Assembly (NCBI GenBank): GCA_964019695.1
Contig: OZ026530.1
Location: forward strand, 36,380,835 to 36,444,834
DNA length: 64,000 nucleotides
Direction: 5' to 3'
Origin: Loripinus fragilis
Taxonomy: Eukaryota; Mollusca; Bivalvia; Lucinida; Lucinidae
Position 1 is the stretch's first letter; each line of letters opens with the position of its first letter. The notes below the pieces were generated by a model. The model made no database searches and was not told where the DNA came from. It worked only from the letters and a program-made list of their open reading frames with translations. The position numbers and the translations under genes are program-made. Shown here piece after piece: positions 23,506 through 34,200 of this stretch.

Positions 23506-24519
23506 GGCCTGGATTGTGTTGATTAAAGTATTGTCCAAATTTAAGGCAATAAAATCTCGCAAGACTATATAGGAAATACGATTTACAAAATCTTAAACCT
23601 AAGTATTTTTAATTTGACCTCGCCGAAATCGAAGGCTCTTTTAACAAGATTCATATGAAATGACCAATGGCTGTTGAATAAAGTGGGATGAATTTTCCTA
23701 GACATAAACACCACACTGGTAAGGCTTGCAATGCGGCTATAGTGGTACAAGATATATGTACAAAAAATGCATTTGTCTTTTTTACTCCCAGGGATATGGG
23801 ATACAAATCAATACTGTTACTCACTTTCGGAGACACGGTATATATCCCAAAAATGTATCTATGCAAGTTTGGTTAATCCATTATAAAGCACGGTAACCAT
23901 AGTTCGGACATTTCAAGGTGCCGTTGTGACCTTGAAAATAAGGACAAGACAAGGGCACCAAATCTAATCAACACTCCGTCACAAACCGATATCATCCGGA
24001 ACACTACAGTCTTTATCTGAAAGCTGGTAAATACTCTGGTTGGCAGTAAACCGTTGTTTACCTGTATTGTGCACGGAAACATTACATATTTTATAGCAAT
24101 TTAAAACCAGTTCATTCCATAAAAATAATTCCAACGACTGGTTCCTATAGTATGATCATTGACCTATAAAATAATGTGTTTTTTCACACATGTTATTATC
24201 ATTTAACAAAAATATCGGAGATTGAAACCGCCGTCATAGGACCAAAATACGCGAGCGGGCGCCCGTGAAACTAATAAAATCAATTCCTTTTTTTTCACAA
24301 GAAAATTATTGTAAACAAATGTCCGATGCTTATTCTTCATATCCAAATCAAACCATTGAGCTACTAAAATATCGTTTAAGATGCTTTGTTCTAAGGTAAA
24401 TGTTGGCTCAGCGCAGTGGACATTGTATGGCACTGTAAGTTATGTGCCAACCACGATAAAAATCACGTGGTCAAAATCGTAATCACGTGGTCGGATGAAA
24501 AACAAAAACATTGGACTGG
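23506..24519. other. Intergenic, nothing recognised
   Basis: Only short frames without domains on either strand. Confidence 0.4.
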
Positions 24520-25265
24520 TCTATTCGTTACCTACTCCCTCGGACATAGTATAAACGGACTGGTCACTGACGGGATTACAAAGATATGTAGTCGTGGCTC
24601 CATTTTAGCGCTATTTCAAAGCACTACAGACAATAATCTTGAATCTGAATAATACCCGAGATTAAATGTATAAGAAGTCATTCCCGGTATGCGAAGTTGA
24701 AATACTACAAGTAGCAGTTAATAAAGTTGAAGTTTAATCATCTTCATGTTCATTTCTGGCGATTTTCGGCTAAAAGTGCCAGAATAGCTAAAAAGGGTAG
24801 GCTATAAAACACAGTCTAACGATAATATATCTGATAAATTGAGCCATTGCTTTTTGAAGAAAGGATATCAAATGCGGATCCAGAGAAAGGGGCAGGGGAT
24901 CCGGATCCCCCCCCCCGGAAAATCACAAGTAATATGGGTTTCTATAGGGAATAAGCAATTGGACCCCTCCTGGAAAGAGTTGCCCCACCCCCCCCCTGGA
25001 AAAAGTTGGACCCCCTCTGGAACCTTGAAAAATGATAGATTTCTTTGAAATTGACCATTTGACTTCTGTAAATTAAGAGGAGTACTAAAGAAGAAAAAAC
25101 AAACGTTGTCAGAGCTTTTTTGTCAGACTGACCTGGACCGCCCACCCCCCCCCCCTCCCCCCTGACGAAAATTCCTGGTATGCTGCGAAATAATGGAGAT
25201 ATGATAATTTTTTCAGTTTTTGAAAGCTCAACCTCGATAACGTATTTCCAAAACATTTACCTGTA
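24520..25265 (-). mobile_element. Long foldback element, reversed copy, interrupted
   Basis: Shares AACGGACTGGTCACTGACGG, TTTTAGCGCTATTTCAA, CGATTTTCGGCTAAAAGTGC and AACGTATTTCCAAAACATTT with the reverse of 26505-27050. A G-rich element (24873-25178) splits it. Confidence 0.65.
24873..25178 (-). mobile_element. G-rich inverted-repeat element, reversed copy 2
   Basis: The reverse of 451-760 over most of its length: TGCGGATCCAGAGAAAGG, TTCTATAGGGAATAAGCAAT, CCTGGAAAAAGTTGGACCCC and CCCTGACGAAAATTCCTGG. Its last inverted repeat is truncated. Confidence 0.75.
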
Positions 25266-25468
25266 CGGACGCGGATGGGGCTTAACAATCGTGTGTACGT
25301 GCGCGTTAAAGTTAAACATAAGTCAGTGACCTATATTAGCCTACATGTGATATAGGTGATCATAGGTCAGCCAACACGCCTCTATGTCAGTACAAATAAA
25401 CATGAAACTGAAAATCGTACACGATGTAAAGGTACCGTAAATCTTACCTTGACTTATATTATGAACTT

Positions 25469-25809
25469 CAGGGGCGTGCCTGCGTATACGCAAAAGTACG
25501 CAGCTGCGTACTTTAATTTTTTAATGACCAAAAAATAAAAACGTCTTAAATCGCGAAAAATGCAATAAAAACATGCCTCACCCGGGTTAGGTCTTTACAT
25601 TACAAGTATACCGATTTTGTTATAATCCTGAACCAAAGCAATAGGATTTTGACTGTTTTTCAACAAGGACAGTCGGTGTTTAGGTTCAGAAAATGCAGAA
25701 GCCACCATTTAGTTCATATTTTGATTTTTTTCTTAACGTATCGGAGGGGGTCACCCCCTCCCATACCCATCCCCTGCGTACTTTGATTTTGCCCTCAGGC
25801 ACGCCCCTG
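25469..25809. mobile_element. MITE with CAGGGGCGTGCCTG ends
   Basis: Terminal inverted repeats CAGGGGCGTGCCTG and CAGGCACGCCCCTG enclose 341 bp and also share TGCGTACTTT in opposite orientation. Both sides carry AACTT (25464-25468 and 25810-25814), a likely 5-bp duplication. The ends look hAT-like, but hAT elements usually make 8-bp duplications, so the superfamily stays open. Confidence 0.85.
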
Positions 25810-26079
25810 AACTTAAACTAATATCATCCATAACACTAATAAATGATCAGTTGAAACATGATACGAATATAAAATTAATGCGAATATAATTATGGAGTGA
25901 AACTCTGATGAACCTGATATATCTGTAACTGCAGGCATAAGAGTGGCCGCATGGTAAAGTGCGGCAGTGATTTACCGTTATACATGACTAGTGTATTGAT
26001 GTAAATAGGAGGCACAGGTATATTAAAAAATCCCAGTGATAGCATTGTAATTATTAAAGAAGCACGAAAGTATTCGATA

Positions 26080-26160
26080 TATAGCTGAGCGGTTAGGGCG
26101 GGCAGTTATAGTACTCAGGGTCCGAGCCCAGGGGGGTACGTTCGAATCCTAACAAGACAC
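26080..26160 (+). mobile_element. tRNA-like SINE head
   Basis: AGCTGAGCGGTTAGGGCG (A box), a long variable arm, and CGTTCGAATCCT (B box), ending ACACCA. The acceptor stem does not pair, so a SINE or tRNA pseudogene is likelier than a tRNA gene. Confidence 0.45.
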
Positions 26161-26504
26161 CATATTTTCTGAATCTCATTCCTTTTCGTTTCATATCATA
26201 TTTGTCACTTTGCTCATATTTCTGACTTGAAAGTTTTTACAATTGTTAAATACCCAAAACATTTAAAAATACATGACATACATTGAAGGAAGAAACAGAC
26301 AAATTATTATTTGGGTAACTTTAATGTGACATGTATTTGTAACGCCTTTCAAGCGTAGAAACGACGTTACACCGTCTAACGCTCTAGTAACAAATGACGA
26401 CAGCTATCACACACTTTAGCTTTGAATGATTGATTTATCACACTTTTTTAACATTGGCTCTATAGGCGAGGTGTGTTAGGATAGCTGACATAAAATAGTT
26501 ATAC

Positions 26505-27050
26505 CAATCCATGTTTGTCCACCTCTCGCACCCAGTATACCCGGACTGGTCACTGACTTACAGGTAAATGTATATATTGGAAATACGTTGTCTTTCAAAA
26601 CTGAAGTACAATCATATCTCCATTATTTCTCTCCACATCTGTGAATTTCTTCAAAAAAAAATGGTTCAATATACTATCTTTAAGACTTTATTTTTATATG
26701 TATTGAAAGACTATCCATCTTCATGAACATCAGCAATAAACCAAGGTACCCTTTTATTTTAGCTATTTTCGGAACTTTTAGCCGAAAATCGTCAGAAATC
26801 AGCCTAAAAATGATCATGATAAAACTTCAATTGTACTTACTGTAATTTGTAATATTTCAACTAATAACTTCTTAAAATCTTGAAATAGCGCTAAAATAAG
26901 CCACAACAACATAACTTTGTATTTCCGTCATTTACCAGCCTGCTTATACTGGGTCCGAGTCCACCTGTATCAGAGATAATCCACTCGCTAAAAACTCGCG
27001 GATTATCTCTACATACAGGCGGACAAACTATAGTATAACTATTAAATATC
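26505..27050 (+). mobile_element. Long foldback element, copy 1
   Basis: ATAGTTATACCAATCCATGT and TTTGTCCACC at the left match the inverse of GGCGGACAAACTATAGTATAAC at the right. ACCCAGTATACCCGGACTGG and its inverted partner TACTGGGTCCGAGTCC lie just inside, and a hairpin GATAATCC/GGATTATC near 26975-27015. No transposase frame. Confidence 0.7.
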
Positions 27051-27574
27051 AAAGTTGTTATTTCACTTGGATTACATTTAAAGATATACTAAATAAATTT
27101 GAAGAGTTGTCTTACTTTTTTCTCTATTGGATTTTGGAATTAGCAGTGACGGTGACGAGTACGCACTACTGACCCCGGACATGCGTTTGCGGTTGTTAAA
27201 AAGACTATAGGTAGTAGATCCACAGTCGTATACGTGATATCGTGTAGACTTCTTTGGCTGCAGTATAGATTTTCAAAGATGGCGTACGTGAGAGACAGCA
27301 AATCGTGAGTAGACCTTCACTTTCATTTGCAAAATATGGCATGTTTACGTGGGTCAGTCAAAAATAACTGAGCCCTAGCTCATAACATTTTAGTTTTGTA
27401 TTGTAGACAACAAATGTGATTATGTTCTATAAGTATTATGATATGTCATAGATGTGTCATAGAACTGGAAGATGTTTTAACCCTAAAGAAATTACCTAGT
27501 GAAGTTTATTATGGTTGCTAGGCAAATGAAGATAGCCAGTCAGATCAATGCGTTCACGATCTCAGCCACAAGGA
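27051..27574. other. Spacer with a possible short first exon
   Basis: At 27279, ATGGCGTACGTGAGAGACAG runs nine codons into a donor-like TC|GTGAGT. This could be a first coding exon, but no partner exon was found, so no gene is called. Confidence 0.25.
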
Positions 27575-27930
27575 ATATACAAAAATAGTAAGTGAGTATG
27601 ATCAGGAAATACCACAATCACAAACTGCAGACAACCCCGTGGCACCGCGAGGAGGAGCCGCTCAACCATCACAAGACACCAGGAAGACAAATTTAGCAAA
27701 GCAATCAGCTCTCTCTTCCCCATCAAGATGATTGCAATACTGGAATGGACATAAAGTAACGTACAACAAAACATAGAACAATTACAGACTCCCACAATGG
27801 GAATAAAAATAAACAAAAAGTCAACAACAACAGAACAACCGCCTTAGAACGGACAGCAGCCTAAGCCACCGGGGGGCTTAAATGCATTTTACTGGTACCA
27901 AATCTTCGCCCTAGATTCTGCTGTTGTTGA
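27575..27930 (+). repeat. Diverged relative of the 10.1-10.6 kb repeat
   Basis: GTGAGTATGATCAGGAAATA matches about 9429, and CCGCCTTAGAACGGACAG with GGGGGGCTTAAATG matches the 246-bp unit at 10095-10590. Confidence 0.55.
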
Positions 27931-28141
27931 AGTACAAGAAATGTTCTGCTCGCGTGGAGGCCATCTAACTAATGCAATGTATCGTCATGGAAAAACACTC
28001 TAATCAAATTACTACACCATGATGAAACAAAGAAAAGGGCTCATGACTCACAGATAGTCAGAGCTAAAGAAAAACCTCAAGGTGAGCCACGGTGGGTCCA
28101 GCTACAGATAAGCATCAGGCACCAACCCACCGATTAAAGCT

Positions 28142-28690
28142 TTACGTTAGAGCCGTCATAGAGTCTGAGGCCTGACCCACCGTCGTGCAATTAAAGAGGA
28201 AACCATAGCTATAAACCGTGATTGGGTTTAAAACTAGGCATGCAGACTGTCGCATGATACCCAAGTTATATCCAACCCTTATATAAGGTTTTACTATCTT
28301 TTTGAATTGATCACTAAAATTAGGTTTTCCAATAATTCGTTTGAATTTATAGTCTAAATCACCATAAAATATAGGTTCTGATGTGCCTTGTTGCAGAAGA
28401 GTTTTTAACCCAATGTTGTATTTAACAATTAACTCTGAGTGTCTGTGGTAGAATTTAGAAAATGCTTTTCGAATTTTATGATATCTATAACCTTGTTTTG
28501 ATAATGTAGCAGTTAAAAATAAGTTACTGTTGTTGAAGTCATCAACATTAGAACACACTCTTGCAAAACGAATAAGCTGAGAAATATAAACACCATATGA
28601 AGGAGAGCGAAGAACATCTCTATCAAGAAATGGAAAATTTACTATTTCAAAATTAAAATCATCCCGTTTATCACAGTATGAATTTTAAAT
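28142..28690 (-). pseudogene. C-terminal remnant of a retroelement reverse-transcriptase-type protein
   Basis: The minus-strand frame from about 28687 to 28142 contains NFPFLDRDVLRSPSYGVYIS, QLIRFARVCSNVDDFN, QGYRYHKIRKAFSKFYHRH, GDLDYKFKRIIGKPNFSDQF and MRQSACLVLNPITVYSYGF. I recall this block as the C-terminal tail of repeated reverse-transcriptase-domain proteins in invertebrate genomes. No polymerase motif remains in this window, and a stop lies just upstream near 28687. It is probably a truncated retrocopy, but the exact element class (LINE or other) is uncertain. Confidence 0.6.
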
Positions 28691-30464
28691 TTGTGTGCTT
28701 GATAGTTTTTGTGAAAGAAATGTTTGACATTTATTTGAATAACATATATCATATTGTCTTTTCATTATACTTAGTTCGTTAACGTTTAGGTGAACATTGA
28801 CTCTATGCGTTGCCTAGCAGCAAAAAAAATCTAAAATTCCACACATTTTCAAATACTTGAGGATTGTGTTGCCATGGAAACAAAATTGTGCATTTAAATC
28901 AAGAAACTTAATATGTCCGAGGGTTGGTTTGTGTATGCAGTACTGTTTTTACAAGCAATATTATGCTAATATTTTATGTTTTCTATTAAAATTGTGCAAA
29001 CATGAATGTTGGTGGGGTAAATAATAGGACTTCAGGCATGTTAAAATTTGATACATTTTGAAATCAAACTACGATTTGGGGTCATTTGTTTTCTGTTCTA
29101 TGATGCTGAATAGGTACATGTTAAAGGTATCAGACGACAGTGAATGAAGCCTTGCTTTAACACTACCTTTTCCATAGCAACGCTTAGATTTAGATGCACC
29201 ACAACATGAACGCAAGTCATATTTGTTGCCTAGTAACCGTTACAATAAGCATACCAACAGAAACAAATTAGATGATTAAATAGATGACATTTAACTACTA
29301 TGAAATATTATCAAAGTATACATATATGTCCATTTTTCTTAATTCAAAATGTTATGAGGTAGGGTCATTTATTTTTGGCTGACTCTCGTATTTACACCCA
29401 GCGACCAGTCATAGACGCTAACACGCTAAGAAAAATGGGATTTTATAATTTTCCTATTCTCTTTGCGCACTTTGATTTGTTAAGCAAGAATTTGACAGAG
29501 AAAAGGGACTGACTTGCAGAAAGTAGAAACGAAGCTGAGGCCCGACGGTTTTCTTGTCATTTTGTCTTTTTAACGGCAAATATTGCGATTCATTTACTTC
29601 ATATCATAAGTCCAGTCCTTGAAACTCACCCTCGAGTCCTGAAAGCCAAGAGAAACCGTTTTGATGATATGCGAGTTTCAAAATATCGGCCTTCAACTTA
29701 GCCTTGATATCGTGTAGACCATGGCTCTTTTCTGTGGTGTATCGTGTAGACACAATCAATTTTTGTGATTTATACAACAGTGTAGACACGGGTTTATGGA
29801 TACCGTGTAGATCCATAAAACTGGAAACCATCATCATGAAGCATTTTGTCCGATTTAAGCAACCCATTGTTTTTAGAAGGCCACGAGTGTGAGACTTGGC
29901 GGATTTAACTCTAATAGACTTGGTTACCTGAACTTACCTCTAATACTGATCTGTGCCTTCGCTGCATGCATATTCCATTTTAGCTTACGCACCTTAACCA
30001 TAGGCCCAAAATGAAAATAAACTAATAACATGGATTTTGACCAAACTTTTGAGTAACCATTCTACACGTATAGAGCGTCTCAATTTTGAAAGAGTACCAC
30101 AACACAGGTTTGTATGAAGAAAAAAGAAAACAATGTTTAATGAATTATAACACACTAGGTAGGCGCTGCCAGATCGTGTGTTCACTGGTTTATATGGTTG
30201 TATGGCTTACATGAAATGACGTCAGAACGTCAAGTAATTTTGCATGGCTCCACCCATAACGTCATTGGTTTTAACGGTCCAAAATGGCAGAAAATACATA
30301 ACATACAATCATTATATAATAAAACAATTGTTGACTTATGCTTCGGAAAACATGGAGTGGTAATGAACATATTGACTTCCGCTCCGCGTCGGTCAATATG
30401 ACGTTTAATATTCAATAACACTCAACATAAGCCAATAATTGTACAATATTGGACTTTTGCCTCA
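28691..30464. other. Intergenic, nothing recognised
   Basis: AT-rich DNA. TATCGTGTAGAC recurs at 29707 and 29740, and at 27238. A minus frame at 29604-29867 has no recognisable domain. Confidence 0.4.
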
Positions 30465-30770
30465 TGCGCGGATCCAGAAAGTTCTGTCAGACGGGGTCCA
30501 AATTTGACTTTTTTTAGCTTGATGAGGGAAGGGAAGGATCAAAATAATACCACTATTAGCGGGCCATCATCGGACCGCCAGCGAAACGCCATTTAAATGG
30601 CGTTTTGCTGGCGTGCCGATGATGACCCTACATTGAGTGCTGTCATAGTAGCTTTGTGTTTTTTAAAGGGATCCGGACCAGTATTGCTAAGAAACCCTAA
30701 AACCCTATATTCTTGTAATTTTTCAGGGGGGGGGGGGGTCCGGACCCCCTGTCCCCCCTCTGGATCCGCA
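30465..30770 (+). mobile_element. G-rich element ends around a different core
   Basis: Begins TGCGCGGATCCAGAAAGTTC and ends with a long G-run, TCCGGACCCCCTGTCC and CTCTGGATCCGCA, as in 451-760. The middle is replaced by other DNA, including a near-perfect palindrome at 30565-30624 centred on GGCGTTT-type arms around ATTTAAAT. Confidence 0.7.
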
Positions 30771-30816
30771 CATGTGCCTCAAGATATTTAAACAGCCACA
30801 TGATGATATGTTTGTA

Positions 30817-30930
30817 GACTCTGCTAGATTGTAATGACTCTGCTAGATTGTTATGACTCTGCTAGATTGTGGTGACTCTGCTAGATTGTAATGGCTCTGC
30901 TTGATTGTAATGACTCTGCTAGATTGTAAT
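30817..30930 (+). repeat. 19-bp minisatellite ending at the gene B start codon
   Basis: Six units of GACTCTGCTAGATTGTAAT with small variants fill exactly 114 bp; the last unit supplies the first two bases of the start codon at 30929. Gene A has one related unit (GACTACTAGATAATAATG). Several units contain an upstream ATG followed by a short frame. Confidence 0.95.
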
Positions 30931-31202
30931 GGAGAATCAACAAGGAAAGTCTGGACACCATATTTCTCAAACAAGAGTTACTGAGTCACCGAATGCGCAA
31001 GGCGGTCCGATGAGTGGTTTCCAACAACTAGTGACCATACCTTATGGAACATCAGACCTGCCTGTAAAACTAGCCTCCATGAAAACAGAGCCTGACGTGC
31101 CGATCCTAGCCAGCAATCAGCCTGATAGTCATTGTGATAAATGGTCAGTGGTGCCAATAATATCAACATCTCTCCAATTACAACCTTTAACTGATAATAA
31201 AG
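30929..31202 (+). CDS. Gene B exon 1
   Basis: 91 codons plus one base, ending at donor AAAG|GTAAGC. The start MENQQGKSGH aligns with gene A. It keeps ESPN, PYG, LP, MKTEP, PI and STSLQLQ. The frame runs a few codons into the intron before a stop. Confidence 0.85.
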
Positions 31203-34200
31203 GTAAGCTTCGAGTTTAATAAATACAATTATGCAAGAGCACGAATGTTAGATTCTATTTATTATATGACATTAAGGCTACTTTGAAATCTCATTTCTGT
31301 CGTAAAAACGTTATAATTTTGCAATTATATTATGTACGCAACGCTGTTATGTACGTCATAACGTTTCCCGAAAATATATAAACCACTAGTGGTTTATCGA
31401 TTGAATCGCATGGCGTTATTTCAGTCCCACACTCGACGTCATATGATAAATGCGCTTATCATATGCTGCCCCAGCTGGGAGTGATGAAATCAATAAACCA
31501 CTGGTTGTTTACAGATTTTGGGTACGTTATAAAATGACGCTTTTGATAACGTCACATATATGGTAAAATCCTAATGTTGTCATGCCATAAATAAGATTTT
31601 AATGTAATGTTAATGTCATTCGATCAAAAAAATCTAAATTGAAGGTGAACCAGGACTCGAAATATCTTAAATAGGCACTTGCCATGCATCACAAAGAATA
31701 CTGGCATACCTGGTGAAAAATTTATTTTTTCTAGAAATATAAAAATTTTAAATTGCCTTGAAGCCTGCGCACTCGTAAATACCCTATTTTATAGGATTTA
31801 TCAAACTAGTTGCATAAAAGCATAAAAATGTTGGCATGCGTCATATTCTATCTCTTTTCCTCATCTTTATCCAGGGAGTGGGAATATTGAAATTTTGAAA
31901 AATAAAGAAAATAATAGAGTCAATAAATAATGGACACTCATGTATGTAATATAGTAACCCCATTGTATCTTATCCGTGAGATTTTACATGTGCTTTGGGT
32001 ACTCAAAAGAACGGTCTCATTGATGAGTTATTTTATATACCTTAGCTTGCATGTAACCTTAGTCAATATTAACTGTATATTCGTATTACATAAATGAAAA
32101 TGTATGTAATATGACTCAGAATAAGCCTTTGTGTAAGGCTCTGCTCTCTCATTTCTAGACATCTTTGTCAGTGCTTATATCTTATAAACATCTCACAGGT
32201 CTTTAGTAAAGAGTGCCTACCATTTTTTTTATTTCTATACCAAACCATATGTTGTGGGTACTCAAAAGAACCATCGGGAGCGCAGTGGCTCAGTGGTAGA
32301 ATGCTTGACTTGAGACCGAGGGGCCTCGGGTTCGAGCCTCACCAGCATCACTGTGTTGTGGTCCTTGAGCAAGACACATTTATCCTAGCTTAGTACTCGT
32401 TCAACCCAGGAAGACCCGTCCCTGTTTAATTGAAAGATTGTTGATGGGACGTTAAGAATCAAATCAATCAAACAAACAAACAAAAGAACCGTCATAATGA
32501 GACGGTTCTTTTTAGCACCCAAAACATATGTTAATACTGATGGGTAAGGAAATATTTATAATTTTATGCTCAAATTTTTTGTATCTAAACTTGTGATTTC
32601 AGGGATGACTGACTGCGAGAAGATGATATACTACTACCATGTGACCTTGATACTTACAGTGGAACAAGAAGAAGCTATTGTTGATTTGTTCAAAGAGAGA
32701 CAGTGGAAATATGTTAAAGCAGGTTAGAGCTCAGTTTATTGGGAAAACTTTAAAAATAAAAGTGATTTTGGTTGAAGAAGAGAAACGCATAGAAAACCAA
32801 TAAAGTAATAATATTCATAATTGATGAATGTTTGGCCAGTAAGCAATAAATTAACACTTTGTATACTGGAAACCCCTTAAGGGTTACTTTGACAAATAGT
32901 GAAGCCCCAAATGAAATGCCACAAAGCGCGGCATTTCATTATGGCCTGCACTTTTTGCAAAGATAAAAAACAATCTTCAGGGACCGAGGTACATAATTAT
33001 TTGTAGATTTCTACCCGTGACCCCTTAAAATATAATTGAACAATTATATCCTTATTGTGTTTATCTGTAATAATACAAAGGGGTAAAACGGCATGTTTAT
33101 TTCAGTTTCTTGATAAGATTAGAGAAAACTTGAATTATCTGAGAAAAAAGTAAATCTTGGAAATTTTATGGGTACTATGAGCGCAAGAACTTTTCAAAAA
33201 TGAGTTTTGATATTTGGAATTGGGTTGCAAGTGAAACTGTTCATTAAGTTTGGTTAAGAAATAAGACAAACAGCTCTTTCACACTTCACTTGTGTAAGGG
33301 AGACACTCAACAAGTTTCATTAAATGTATCCAACCATTTAAGAGATGGTATCGAAATGGGCAAATCAGCAGACGGTAGGATACCTTTAACCTCTCCATGA
33401 GCTGACAAAAATAAATGCTCTTTCAAATTCCACTTGAGTAAACCAGTCAGTTGGGAGATTAGCACATAAATGTCCTCGAGCACAGACATTTTGTGTACTC
33501 TAGTTCCTCAGCATACTTGACTGAATCAGGACCAATAATTTAAGATGAAATGGCATTATATGCTGCATAAACAGATGAGTGGATACTTTTGACCTCTCTA
33601 TTCGAGCCTCATATTAGAAACTCAACAGTCATTATACTCTTGCATAGACAACTTGTGTAAGAAAATCAGTCAGCAATTTTTATTGGACCAGATACAGTCG
33701 TTAAGGAGAAGATAGCATATAAGGCATTTAGACAGACAGACGCGTTCGTTTGACTCCTTCTCAGGTCCCTGTACTGAGGATCTCAGAATAAATGTGTTCT
33801 TGCATGCCACATTTGTGTAAGGAAATGCTTGATTTTTGTCGAACGGTTAAGGAATATATAGAATAACAGGCAAATTGACCGGTAGACAGATTTGATTAAA
33901 TCAGTCTAGTAGTTTTAGGAGGAGATAGCAAGTATATTGGCAAATGGATCAAAGGACTTACTTTTTTACCCCTACCTGGGAACCCTAGCTTGGGAGATCC
34001 AGAACGTATTGTGCCTTTGCACAGCCCTCTTGTGCAAGCAAGTCATGCAACAAATCTGGTTGAATTTCAATCATCAGTTACCGATGGGATAGGATAAGTG
34101 GCAAAAGGACAAATGGATGGACACTTTTGATGCCATCTTGGAGCCCCTAGTTTGGGGATCTGAATGAAATGTCCTGGCTTTAAGGTTATAAACTTGAGTT

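Noticed and set aside
26080..26160. Functional tRNA with long variable arm
   Set aside because: No pairing acceptor stem; the 5' end runs into AT-rich DNA.
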